Shown: positions 27,061-37,867 of the stretch, piece after piece | Numbering within the stretch: the first letter of the stretch is position 1 | How the letters are laid out: each line of letters opens with the position of its first letter | Assembly: GCA_038093515.1 (NCBI GenBank) | Contig: JBBPSI010000038.1 | Span: forward strand, 62,001 to 126,000 | Source: Butyriboletus loyo | Taxonomy: Eukaryota; Basidiomycota; Agaricomycetes; Boletales; Boletaceae | Direction of reading: 5' to 3' | Length of the DNA stretch: 64,000 bases | Translations under genes and position numbers: made by a program | Notes under the pieces: model-generated | Seen by the model: only the letters and a program-made list of their open reading frames with translations | What the model was told of the DNA's origin: nothing | Database searches by the model: none

Positions 27061-27095
27061 GTGCCACGGTTATGACTGCCTCTGTTGGCACTCAT
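25209..27095 (-). pseudogene. Inverted, internally deleted argonaute copy
   Basis: A partial duplicate of the argonaute at 28-31 kb, in opposite orientation. It keeps the 5' leader and the first 11-12 codons (MSANRGSHNRG, start at 27095), then jumps straight to the end of PAZ/linker 2. The RG-rich tail, N domain, L1 and most of PAZ are gone. The join is out of frame, so translation from the native ATG stops after about 39 codons. MID and PIWI remain as a long open stretch (about 25903-27027) with roughly 19 substitutions over about 310 residues against the intact protein. The first catalytic Asp (VGTDVTHPGPG) is kept, but the second motif reads FRSGVSN instead of FRDGVSE, with a donor change and a stop just after it. 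The C-terminal AKPIHYTV and SMFYI-stop remain. Not expected to slice; it could still be transcribed. Confidence 0.85.
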
Positions 27096-27379
27096 GACGA
27101 GCTACGTGTTAATGTCGTCGCAAGCTGGAAAAAGATATGTCGTAGCGCGTCTGTTGAGGTTTGTTCTAATAGTTATCGTTCTATCCTGACCATGTGCAAC
27201 CAGCTTGTAGGGTAGCTTTGCCTGCAGGCTGCCTGTGGTTTGGGCCGGAGTTCCCCGCTTCAGCTGTACTTGGTCTACACACCTCGGCCAGCCAGGACGG
27301 GTCCCCGCTGGGTCCAGGATCCAATTGCGCTGATAGTAGTACGTCTGCGGTAAATGGGGGCTATTGTTTGCGCGCTGCG

Positions 27380-27855
27380 AGATTGTGATTTGTACGCGAA
27401 GGCATGATAGACATGTACACCCAAGCCTTCCACAGTCTGATCGTATTTCAGGTTTGCATGAATTGTAAGGACCCAGAATGACGGTAATCGATCCAAATCA
27501 GGTAAGTACTTTCCACGGTGGGGCTCATATTTCTATCGTCGAATTCGTAATAATACAGGACGCAACCGAGAATGCAGGAATCCTCCGTGCTAATCCCATA
27601 CCCAAGTAAAGAGATAATTATTGTCGGAGAAGGCGTGTTATGAGAACGCTGTTGGGTGTATCCTCGTTGCTAAACACGTTTCTGGTGATTCCACTGTCTC
27701 CGCAGCATCATACATACGTGTCATGGCCATGCTGTGTGCGCCGGAGTTCTGTATATATTAAGAGTAATGAAGTTGCTCCCCATTGGTTGCGATGGGTCGG
27801 TGTGAGTCACTCGCTCGTTTTTGCACTGGCTGCGCAGGCACCGCGTGGCCAAGTG
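27380..27855 (+). pseudogene. Decayed copy of the CitE-like gene 3' end
   Basis: Blocks in order match 24395-25125: GCATGATAGACATG, TTTGCATGAATTGTAAGGAC with CCAGAATG, ATCCAAATCAGGT, TTTCCACGGT, GGAATCCTCCGTGCT, AGTAAAGAGAT, and further on GTTTCTGG and CGCTCGTTTTTGCAC. In between are large deletions and many substitutions, and no reading frame survives. This places a copy of the CitE tail directly upstream of the intact argonaute, as expected if CitE-argonaute was the ancestral order and the pair was duplicated. Confidence 0.7.
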
Positions 27856-27976
27856 CCGAAGAGATAAAGCCAAGAAAAAGTCTCATGAATATGGGAACAA
27901 ACCTCGACAGACGCGCCACAACACATCTTTCTTTGTTCGAGTTCAACTTTGCGACAACCTTGACACGTAGTTCATC

Positions 27977-30900
27977 ATGAGTGCCAACAGAGGCGGTGAT
28001 AACCGTGGCCGTGGTCGTGGTCGTGGCCAGCCTCGCGGTGGGGGCGGTGGTCGTCCCGCTTCCCCCGGCGGCCCGCCCAGGAGGGGTAGCCCCAGTGGCC
28101 ACCAACCAGGTGGTGGCCAGGGGGGATTCCGAGGAGGCCCCAGAGCTGGAGGCGCTGGGCCACCAGGTGCGGGGGTCTCTGGAGATGCTGTATTCGGAGG
28201 TCCCCCATCTGTTGACCAGCGCCTCGCCTCCTCTAACGAGTTGGTCAACACACTGAAGACGATTACATATGACCCCACGCGACCAACCCGTCCCGGTTTC
28301 GGGACACTCGGCAAACCTGGAGTTCTCCGCGCCAACTTCTTCTCAGTCAAATTTCCAAAGACGGGGATCATCTATGACTACCATATCGAGGTCACTCCCA
28401 AGACTGACTTCAGGAGCATCAAGACGCGCTTGTTTACGCTGCTCGAGCAGAGCGTCCATCCGGGGTGGCAGGAATACATACCATTCATCGCCCATGATAG
28501 TAGCGCCAGGCTGGTTTCATCAAAGAAGCTGCCCCAACCGCTCGACATCCCTATCCTCTTCCTCAAGGAGGGCCAGGCGCAGCCTGGCAAACACGACAAA
28601 ACCTATACTTTCTCGATTACTTTCACTCAGGAGCTCAAGTTCAGTGAACTCGATTCGTAAGATTAACCATCATAAACTCGATTTGCTTGGCACTGACCAT
28701 ATCGTCCCAGCTTTATCAAAGGCAACAAAGATTTCCGGTATTGGGACTTTTCCCCGATCGTGTCTGCACAGAACTTAGTGTTGCAGCACCATGCTTCCCA
28801 CAATGGAGTTCGTGTTGGGAAGAATCGTTATTTCTTTCCTTCAACCAGCGGGCAGCCTCTGACACTCTCCATCGGAGTTGAGGCTTGGAAGGGTTTCTTC
28901 ATGTCTGCGCGGCCAGTTTATAAAGAACTCATGGTCAACGTTGGCGTCTGCATGACAGCATTCTACAAACCAGGCAACCTCGCCCAGGCCATCATGGATT
29001 TCCAACGACAGTCGAAAGGGGCCATGCTTCAGCGCTTTGCGCAGAAGCTCAAAGTGACCACCAGCCATCTAGGCTATAAACAGACAAAGCCCCTAAAGAA
29101 AATCATGTCCACGACGGCAAAAACCACTTCATTCCAATGCGACGAGTTCAATGCGAAGGTGTCCGTCGAACAGTATTTCAAACGAAGTATGTATCACGAC
29201 CTGTAATCGAGCGACGACCCAGCTAACTTGCACCCATCGCGCAGAGTACAAGATCACCTTGAAACACCCCGACATGCCTGTCATCGATATTTCTGGTCTG
29301 AACGCCAAGCACCCTATTCTTGTACCACCCGAGCTCTGCGAGATTTTGCCTGGCCAACCATTCCGTGGCAAGCTCGATGATGAACAGACAACACTGATGC
29401 TCCGCTACGCGTGCAAGCGTCCTGCAGAAAATGCTCAGGCTATCCTCAATCAGGGTTTCCCACTGCTGGGACTGACACCGAATAACCAGAAGCTGACCAA
29501 CTTTAGCACCTCGGTCAGTCCCAACATGGCTGCTGTCCCATTCCGGGAGCTCCCTCCTCCGGGTATCAGCTATAGGGACGGCAGGCCGCCAATCGTGAAC
29601 AACGGAAGCTGGAACATCCTTGACGTCAAATTCCATCGTGGTGGTGTTGTGAAGACTTGGTGGATTTTAGTGATCACGGAGAATTACCCGGTCTTCAATG
29701 GACCTGGCGACCCTCAGTTAGCCGGCCTCTGGAAAGGATTTGCTGGCAAATGCCAGAGGAGTGGGATGACAGGCATCACTCCCGACGGCCCACCGGCCCT
29801 TTTGAATGTCAATATGGTAGATCCCACGAACGACCCTGGAAGGCAACGATCCCTCGCTCAAATTCGATCGGAAATCCGGGCCAACGTCACTCAACGTGGA
29901 AGTCCATCGTTCGTGTTGGTAATTTTATCCAAGCGCGACAATTATATCTACCCTGGGATCAAACGTATCTGTGATGTCGAGTTGGGGATCCACACTGTCC
30001 ACATGTTATCCAACAAAGTTCTTACGGAACCTAGGAAGCAGGATCAATACTTCTCGAATGTCGCACTGAAAGTGAATACGAAACTCGGAGGGATGAATCA
30101 CAAGATAGACGATCGGAGTTTGCAATGGTTGACGAAAGCAAAGACGATGCTGGTCGGGATGGACGTCACACATCCTGGACCTGGGAGTATCGATGGAACG
30201 CCGTCCATTGCAGCTGTGGTAGCAAGCGTAGACAACAATTTTGCCCAATTCCCAGCTAGCATGAGGTGTCAGCAGACGAAGACAGAAGTGAGCACTACTA
30301 CTCACGATTCTGGTGTACTATAGCACGACTCACGTTTACCTTGTACAGATGATCGCAGAGCTCTCTGCAATGATGATCGAACGCTTGAAGAGGTATCAAG
30401 AGGTCAGCAGGTCCCTTCCTGACCGAGTATATGTGTTCCGAGATGGCGTGTCTGAGGTGTGCGAATTTGATCCTCGCTTTGGGCTGTTTTATTGAAGTAC
30501 ATCATAGGGCCAATTCGACACCGTCCTCGAGCTAGAGCTTCCCCAGATAATCGACGCTTTCAAGAGAGTGAGCCCCCAAGGTGGCCCTCAAGGAAAACCT
30601 TACCGACCTAAGTTGACGATCGTCATTTGCGGCAAGCGCCATCACGCCCGAATGTGGCCCCCCGATGCTCTCGGGGACAAGAACGGTAACCCGCGTCCTG
30701 GGACCGTAGTTGACCAGGGCATCACTGCAGTGTACGCGTCATGCATTTGTTCGCTTTCGACGAGAATTCAATGTGGTTTACAGGTTCGACTTTGACTTTT
30801 ATCTCCAAGCTCATGCGGGTCTGCAGGGCCATGCGAAGCCTACACATTATACCGTCATATACGACGAAAGCAGGCTTGGCGCTGACGAAGTCCAGCAAGG

Positions 30901-31165
30901 CGTGAACACGGCAAGCTACATGTATGCGCGCGCCACCAAGGCGGTGAGTCTCATACCCCCGGCATACTATGCCGATCTCGCTTGCGAGCGCGGTCGGTGC
31001 TACTTGAACGATTTCTTGGTCTCTGAAGACAAGACAACCACGACGTCAAAGGGGAAGTCGAAGGCGGACAAGGACGAAGAGCAGAAGAAGGTGTTTGAAG
31101 CTGCGAAGAAGGCGTGGGGTAACGGTGTTCATCCGAATCTGGCTGGATCCATGTTCTATATCTGA
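27977..31165 (+). CDS. Argonaute (RNA silencing effector)
   Basis: A full-length eukaryotic Argonaute, the small-RNA-guided slicer of RNA interference. The N terminus (from 27977) is Gly/Arg-rich with RGG boxes (RGGDNRGRGRGRGQPRGGGG). The N domain (VNTLKTITYDPTRPTRPGFG; ANFFSVKFPK), L1, and PAZ (SVEQYFKRKYKITLKHPDMP; CEILPGQPF) follow. MID includes SKRDNYIYPGIKRICDVELG and binds the guide 5' phosphate. PIWI has the catalytic residues Asp (VGMDVTHPGPGS), Asp (FRDGVSEGQFD, rebuilt across an intron) and His (AKPTHYTVIYDE). The C terminus is PNLAGSMFYI, with the hydrophobic ending usual for argonautes. Introns include 28659-28710, 29189-29245, 30288-30349 and one near 30460-30508. It is head-to-head with its deleted copy. 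Confidence 0.95.
29311..31165 (+). repeat. Right arm of argonaute inverted repeat
   Basis: This is the intact counterpart of the 25209-27060 arm. It begins at CACCCTATTCTTGTACCACC, the point where the deleted copy resumes after its first codons. Confidence 0.85.
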
Positions 31166-31412
31166 GCTTTGACTGGCCGAGCGCTCAGACGTGCGCTCCG
31201 TTACGCCATGATGTGCTTAAGAAGTTGCTGTATATATATCCGAAGTACATGCTTCTCGTTTGTAAAGTTAAAAGTAGCCTTATGTACGGTCCCGTTCATA
31301 TCTGGAATCCCGACTCGCACTTGGTTTGGCTTGGAACCTTTGAATAGATACTTAAAATTGGATGACGTACGAGCAATGGCGCAAAGTGCGCGACGAATAC
31401 GGTCAATGAAGC

Positions 31413-32683
31413 TCAACACCCCCTCACCTCTCTCCTCCAGGCTCCAATCCACGCCATCACAAAATATAAGCATCCTGCGGGAAGCACGCACACCCTCGCC
31501 ACGATGCCCCAGTCCCACTTCCTCCCGATCAGCTTCCTTGACTCTTCCCCCCCAACCACTCTCGTCGGTCTCAGCCGATCCGGAACAGCACAAGTTAGGT
31601 TAATTCTCGAGCCCGAGCTCGTCGACAACAAGTTGCTGGTGACCCATATTTGGATACTTCGTGAAATGCACGTCGTCGTGCCGATGACTGCCCAGCAGAT
31701 ATCCGGACGGGCGGTTGTCCATCGGAGGAGCGCGCTTTCGAGAATCGTGAGCGTGTCGTCGCTAAACGTAGCGTTCGATCCTAGGCTGCCAACGATATTC
31801 AGCGTGAAATGGGTGGCAGGCCAACAAATTGCCTGTAAGGCGAGAAGACGGATGAGGGTGGAGAGGGGAGAATAATATGCGCGCCAGCGGTACAACAGTC
31901 CGGTGGTCAGTTTGAGGCACTGGTGTGCGGTGAGGAGGGCCTGTCGAGTATGATAGATAAAGTAGTGAACAAAACGAAGAGGACATACCCACAAGACGGC
32001 GATGAAATAATCTCTCCTATCTGGCGGACACCTTCGACCCCACTCTCCGGTTCGTTTGGCTGTATTGTAATAATGATCCGGTGAACCATTTGTGAGCGAG
32101 TAGCCGGGCGGACACCACAGGCACCAGGCATTCACCAATACACCGAAAGCCGCGGGGACAACAGACAAGAGACGTGAAGATTCGAAGAGTACCAGGGTCA
32201 CGACACTGGGAGGGCCCAAAGGTTCCGAGGCGGGCATTATACGGGTAGTTGGAAGATGGCTTGACTGGGTAAGAGTAGATAAAGGGCCTTTAGAACCATC
32301 TGTGATAACGCGTGGAGCCGAAGGCATAAAGTAACGCGGCTGCTCACTGGTTCGTCCGCTTCGGTTTCTGTCTCGCCTGCGCCGAGCTGGCCTGGTGTTG
32401 TTGTGATCTGAGTGATCTTGGGTTTTCGCCAGCCGAACCCTTCTCCGAGGAAGGTGGACAAGCCGGTAGCGCGAGGGAGGTGGGGCGTGGAAGGACCCAC
32501 AGCAGCTTGTCCTCGAAGTTCAAGAGCGCTTCTAGTGCGACGCGTGGTGTAGATTGGGTCGTCTTCTTCTTCGTCTTCTTCGTCTTCTTCTTCGTTCTCG
32601 TCGTAGCCGACATCGCCATAGCCACCGCGGTCTACAGATGTGTGCTCATGCTGTACTTGAGCATGAGGACGATGCCGTGGCAT
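31413..32683 (-). CDS. EOS1-like N-glycosylation-related membrane protein
   Basis: A multi-pass membrane protein resembling fungal EOS1 (Pfam N-glycosylation protein), an ER protein affecting N-glycosylation and stress tolerance. The N-terminal 110 residues are hydrophilic with an acidic run (ENEEEDEEDEEEDDP). An intron of about 80 nt joins TETEADEP to SSHLPTTRIMPASEPLG. Hydrophobic segments follow: SRLLSVVPAAFGVLVNAW, LLYRWRAYYSPLSTLIRLLA, LQAICWPATHFTLNI, and RPDICWAVIGTTTCISRSIQ with IWVTSNL. It ends ARVCVLPAGCLYFVMAW and a short tail, RREVRGC. Additional introns are likely in the stretches rich in charged or low-complexity residues. The family call comes from memory of the TLIRLLALQAICWPAT-type core; a generic membrane protein is the alternative. 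Confidence 0.6.
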
Positions 32684-33731
32684 TGCAGGCCACTGTTAGG
32701 TTACGCGTGTGGACAGCTGTTCGACGACACTTGTAATTGGCGAACAGCACATGCTCGATCATGTCTATGATTCATTCATGAATACTACCATCGACAAACA
32801 TTTACGTCAAATAAATAGTGGCCTGTCTCAAATCAGGCTGCACAATGCGCCGAAATGCAGAAGTTTGCCGTTCCAACCAGCGCAGTCACTTGGATTCTCG
32901 GGAATAGCCTATAAGCCGTCACGCCGGGTATGTACAGATTCTCCCAAGTGATCTGATAGCATGTAGCCCTCGACTTTTCGTGCGGCGGAGGGCGGACGCC
33001 TGGATTAAATTTATAATTTGGCGTGAAGTTGGATCAAGGCGGATCAGGCTATGTCGTACGCGGGCAGCCTATCTTTGAGCTTGGGAATTCCCCCAGACAC
33101 CGTGCTCCAGCTGATCGCTGATATTTCCCATGCGACGATAATCACTTGTCACTCGTCTTGCGCCGCGGATGCCCATCCCTTATATGTCTGCCGGCAGGAT
33201 TGGTGATGTCAACAGGCACGAGTTGAGCTGCGACGCAACAGTGATACGTGATGGTCCTCCGACTGTTTGTGACATCAGGGCTGGGAAGTTGGTCGAATTG
33301 GCTTGTTACTTGTTGCGAGGGCGGGTTCCAATCGTTCTCGTTTTCGAGCGACAACAATGCAGTATGGTATTAGCTAAGCAGAGTGTTCGGGGTCTTTGGG
33401 AGAATTGGGTTTCGGTTTTGCAACGCTGCCCGTGTTCCTTCGACTCGTCGCTCTCCGTCCCTTCCTGCTCGTCGCCGCACCCTCCCCCGTCGTTGCCGTT
33501 ACCGTTGCCGTCCCCGGTCGCATCGTCCTCGTCGTGCAAGACGTCGTCAAGGAGTCTCCTCTCGTTTACACTCCCGCCCCGGTCAAACCCCCCAAAGATT
33601 TCCCGCAAATTCACAACCGTAATATATCCCAAGTCTCTCGACCCCGCTTTCTTTCGTCACACAGTCTTCGTTCAAACCTAGACTCAGTTTCCGCAAATCC
33701 TTTATCCTATCTCTTCTTTCGATCCCTTGTA
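32684..33731. other. Gene-free interval
   Basis: About 1 kb between the divergent EOS1-like gene and the serine-rich membrane protein. Bases 33420-33620 are pyrimidine-rich (Ser/Pro or Val/Leu-coding in several frames), which opens all frames without a start codon. An upstream exon of the next gene could lie here, but I cannot support one. Confidence 0.45.
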
Positions 33732-35177
33732 ATGTCTTCAAGTCCGTCTGACAACTTGCCCTGGCCTGCATCAACGCCTACACCATCAAAAGCACACCAG
33801 AGATCGAACCGGGTGAGGTCACCAGACCCGTCACCACTCCCTACGCCATCGCTCCCGAAGAGGCAGAGCACCATCATCTCAGACAGCACCGTAGTGGGTG
33901 GGTCAAACCTCGAGTCACATACCTCGCTTCCTTCCTCATTTCACTGACAATTACGACCCCTCGTTAGACCAAGCCAAATACAACTGCCAAATTTACGCCA
34001 ACAACGATAACGTTACATGCTTTCCGACCGCTGGTGACCAAGTTTATCAGCATCAATGGGCAGCAGTTGTCTGTAAGTTGTGGTGCCTCTATCGCGTTGG
34101 TTTACCCACCGCCTCCCAGGGAATAGTCGGCGTCCGCAACTTGTTCAGAGCAACTTGGTGAACATATACCTTTTTAATGGGGATGCCTTGCAGCCGTTCT
34201 TCAGCACCGTAAACGTACCCAACCCTACCGGCACCGCCGGGGAATTGACCTTGCTAGTCGATGATTCCTGGTTTGGTACCGGGGGTTCACAATGGCAGCC
34301 TAGTAGTGGAAACGTATCTTATCCATTTTATTGGGTCATAACGAACCAGAACGGCCTCGATGGCTCGCAAACCACCAACCCTACTTTCTTCGCACTTCGT
34401 ATGTGCAGTCCATACATCCAATGCCTTGGCTCCTGATGATTTTTCGTCTACCCAGAAACGACATATGCAGATTCGGTAGCCAGTTCGATGTCACAATCCT
34501 CTCTTTCCACCCTTTCGGTACAATCGACCCTTTCAACTGCATCGGTGGCATCTGTTGCGTCGAGATCATCCGCTTCGTCCCTATCCTCGTCATCTTCCCA
34601 ATCTGGTAGCATCCAACAACCCAATGATAGCTCGCCCTTCCCACGCTGGGCCATTGCGGTTATTGTGGTTCTCGGGTTCCTTGCCATCGTCGCTGGAGGG
34701 GCTCTCGTTTGGTTGATCACGCGACGCCTACGACGACGCGAGCGACTCGCGCACCGTGGGTCTATGGGGTCATCCTCACCCATGATGGCAAATGCGCAGA
34801 ACTCGAATTCGCCACAGCTACCACTACTGGCAGCTGCGGTGGCCGGAGGCGGCGGGCGAACTTCTTCAGAGCATCACAGACCCACTTCGATTGTATCTCC
34901 CGACGGAGTCTCGGACATTTCGAGGGCCCATTCTGCCGGCGATCAAGGACCGTTCTCAGGTGCTGATGCAGCGATCATGGCGGATGCATTCAGGAAGGCT
35001 TTACGAAAGCCTGATTTTGCTGGTGCGACAGTGGAAGATCCCGAGGAAAGAAGGGAAGATGCCCTGATTAATCGCGAACTGGCCGAGGAAGGCAGGGACA
35101 TTCGGAGTGTTGGCTCGTCAAGAGGAGTTAGAGTGGAAACCCTGAGCGATGCTGGTGGTACGGTGCAACAACACTAG
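33732..35177 (+). CDS. Single-pass, serine-rich transmembrane protein of unknown function
   Basis: The most secure part runs from about 33945 to the stop at 35177. An extracellular-looking domain with Cys and N-glycosylation sites (YNCQIYANNDNVTCFPTAGD; QWAAVVWNSRRPQLVQSNLV joined over an intron at about 34071-34121; SWFGTGGSQWQPSSGNVSYP) leads to a Ser-rich stalk (ASRSSASSLSSSSSQSGS). Then comes one membrane segment (WAIAVIVVLGFLAIVAGGAL), a basic stop-transfer (TRRLRRRERL) and a cytoplasmic tail ending GGTVQQH. This is the layout of fungal wall-sensor-like or receptor-like proteins. The N terminus is unclear: MSSSPSDNLPW at 33732 joins in frame but provides no signal peptide, so an upstream exon is likely. 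No family recognised. Confidence 0.6.
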
Positions 35178-36485
35178 CTCAGGAGTTCTTGTACGCGTTT
35201 ACTTTTTTTTATTTTGTTTGCAGCTCGGTTCTCATTGTGATTGAAACATCGTTCGGATACCTTTACCTGCGTTGCAGCACGTCCTGTTATCGCTTTCCCT
35301 CGTGGCGTGTAGTGGTGTTGCATGTTCTCTCTGCTTCTCGCTTTCTGACTGGTATGATTACACAGCTGCCACTTTTCACGCTTTCGTCGGCCAGTCTATT
35401 TTTTTTTCGCAGACTGTCCTTTTTCCATTCGCCCGCTATTCGGTAATTACCTTGTGCTTTCCTGTGCGGACCATGCCCTTGCGAGTTTTACCCAAACAAC
35501 CACCTTCAACTATCAAGTGGCCTGTACGCGCGAGCCTCGTGGCTTATCCGTTCATTGCATCAGTCAAGCAACAACCCGTCTTTACACTTTGCTGGACGCT
35601 TTTCTCCCCATGCCGCCAACAGCGTGCACGACGCTTTCACACTCGCACACATCCCGCTACCATGTTGGGGCACCCACGCTCGCTTTAAACTTCTAGTCAT
35701 GATCAGTCGGCCCAAGCTTATTATGTATTGCGTGTGGAAACGTACGTTGGACGGACAGCTGATTCGGGGAGATGGACACCGATGAACTTTTGTTGTTCTT
35801 TTTTTGTCTATTGACTCTTTTCTTTTCTTTTCTTCCTTTTTGGTCTTGTTTTTTTTTTTTTCGCCGCAGGGATATATACAATACGACATTAAGACAATCG
35901 TAACATTTTTTGTTTTCTTCTAACGACAATTTGGAGAAGGCGAGGACTGTCTGGGGTACCGTGCGCCGATGAAGAGGTCTTTGGCCGCGTGAAGCGGGTG
36001 CCTTGCACGTACGGAAAAGGCCACGCTGTTCCCGCCGCGCGCCGCGTGATATTGGAACCTCTCGACCGAGCGGACGTCTCACCTCTCTAGCCGCGCAAAG
36101 CCAATGAGAAATGAAAGTAACGTACATATACAGATGTCGACCGCTTCTCGAATGGCACGTGTTGGTCTCGTACCGCCTCCTTACTCCACGGAACCCATTC
36201 AAACGTGTGGGTTCGCGAAAACCCGTGTTGTTATTAACACCATCAGAGGCAGTGACAAGATCTCAGGATGTAAATATAGCCGTGGCGAATGCGATTGCAA
36301 AAGAAAAGAAAAGAAATTTAATCGTCCTTGTACAGCAAAAAGGCAATGCTGTTTCGTCTAATCGGGACGTGTAGTGATAGGTATTGAATATTGAGCACGT
36401 GTGAGTATCATCTCGTCGAGGTCAAATGACGCATCAGCAGTTCATATCTATACGTTGGCGTCAACTCGCCGCCACGAGCTTTGGA
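35178..36485. other. Gene-free interval with poly-pyrimidine tracts
   Basis: About 1.3 kb without a supportable gene. It has T-rich runs (about 35200-35220, 35395-35410 and 35790-35865, the last with repeated CTTTT and a long T run). It probably holds the 3' UTR of the transmembrane protein and of the convergent carrier gene. Confidence 0.5.
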
Positions 36486-37817
36486 TCAGATAACGCACGA
36501 TAATAAAGTCACCGCGCTGTTTGGCACTGTTCGAAACAGGTTTACAGACAATCCTTTGTACAGGCCACCCCAGCCTTCCTTTTGTATGATCTTGCGGGTG
36601 ATGTATATGACACTCCTTTTTGTATGCGCCTTGATCATTCCATCTGATGACAGATCCTCCGCAATGGGTAGTCGGAGTGTCTGAAGTCGTGTACGTACGA
36701 CCTCGTGAGGGTATGTGGCGACCGAAGCAGTCATTTTGGCTATGGCGGAGCAAAGAAGAATAGTATCACTGCGGATGGGATCCGTCGAGTCACCTTCTAC
36801 GAACACGTTTTAGTCGTCGATTTGCCGCATTGGACCGAAGATGACGCACGTGCCCAAACTTTGAGTTGCTCATACAGCGGGAACTGGACTGCAACGTGCG
36901 CGATGCCAAATAAACTGGGCAGCAATCCACGGTAGAATGCACGAATGCCTTCGGTGCGATAGATCGTGAGGGCGGCGTCGAAGGTGTGTCTATACCTCAC
37001 TTCTCGTCTGGACTGTGTCTGATCGAGGTGAATGCTTCTGCATGCGAGTCGAGGTCAACGCCAGAGGCATGATGCGTACCATGAAGCGAGTCTTGATGAC
37101 CCACAGTGGGTTCGTACATGTTGTGCTGGTTGCTCCGGCGATCATGGCAGACAGGATGTGCAGCGTCCAAGGATGGTCTCGCATGACGGGTTGGTAGCCC
37201 TTTGGCTGAGCTGCTGGGTAAATTCTTCCCGAGGAAACGGGCTCTCCCAGAGGAGGCTCACCAAAGCGCCGCTTGATGCCATCGTAGACTGCAAAGTATA
37301 TCGCCCAAGTTGGGAGATATCCGAGGATGGTTGGACCAAGACCTCGATACATGCCTCGAATACCATCATGTCGCAGGGTAGTCTTCACTATATCTGACCA
37401 GAGAAGAGGGCGTGTGAGTGAGAGAAGATTATGTTTGGATGCGTGCTTACCGAGGACGCCCTGGTAGTCTGGTTGGCCGAGGACTGCTCGCTGTGCCTGT
37501 AGTTTGGTTTTGACGACATCGAGCGGGCAGGTGGCTATGCTTGCAACGAGACCACCGCCAGCACCAGCTGGGAATGCAAGCGTAGTTGATGTAGGGGAGG
37601 AGTAAAAGAGGGGAAACGAGCACACCGATCATGCTGTTTGCGGTCCATTTTCTCTCGTCTTTCGGCATCGCTCTTCCCCGCAAAGCGGGGTTCACTGCGT
37701 CGTGGAATGCTTGCTACGGGGGAATTATCTTTCGGGTGGTGGATGAGTCCCGTCAGCAACGTTGGCGAGTTCGTAGTCCGTAGTAGCCGATGATGGTTCC
37801 GGCTCTTGCCGATCCAT
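36486..37817 (-). CDS. Mitochondrial carrier, NAD+/pyrimidine nucleotide type (Yia6-like)
   Basis: A mitochondrial carrier family protein with three repeats, each with a Px[D/E]xx[K/R] signature: CPLDVVKTKLQAQ, NPLWVIKTRFM and TYPHEVVRTRLQT. The first repeat region (GKTTLRHDGIRGMYRGLGPT, ILGYLPTWAIYFAVYDGIKR) and the PLWVIKTR motif are typical of the Yia6/Yea6 NAD+ carriers, so import of NAD+ into the matrix is likely. The start is taken as MDRQEPEPSSATTDYELAN at 37817; a weak 5' intron is then needed to reach NPALRGRAMPKDERKW, so a start at AMPKDERKW is the alternative. The intron after NSM-I (gtgtgct...cccag) is clear. The C terminus reads VPNSAVTLLSCVI. It is divergent from the DUF427 gene with only 50 bp between starts. 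Confidence 0.87.
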
Positions 37818-37867
37818 CCCGGTCGTATCATATCAGATCGGATCCATCCATCTCTCTCCTCACCGCC
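37818..37867. promoter_or_regulatory. Very short bidirectional promoter
   Basis: Only 50 bp lie between the proposed start codons of the carrier gene (minus) and the DUF427 gene (plus). The two transcripts must overlap at their 5' ends or share a core promoter, unless the carrier starts at the internal Met about 150 bp further in. Confidence 0.4.

Noticed and set aside
27943..28371. Minus-strand proline-rich frame
   Set aside because: It is the complement of the argonaute RG-rich N-terminal exon; Pro richness simply mirrors Gly codons.
33306..33632. Minus-strand acidic frame beginning MGYITVVN
   Set aside because: It lies in a pyrimidine-biased stretch where several frames are open; no splice-linked continuation or family resemblance was found.
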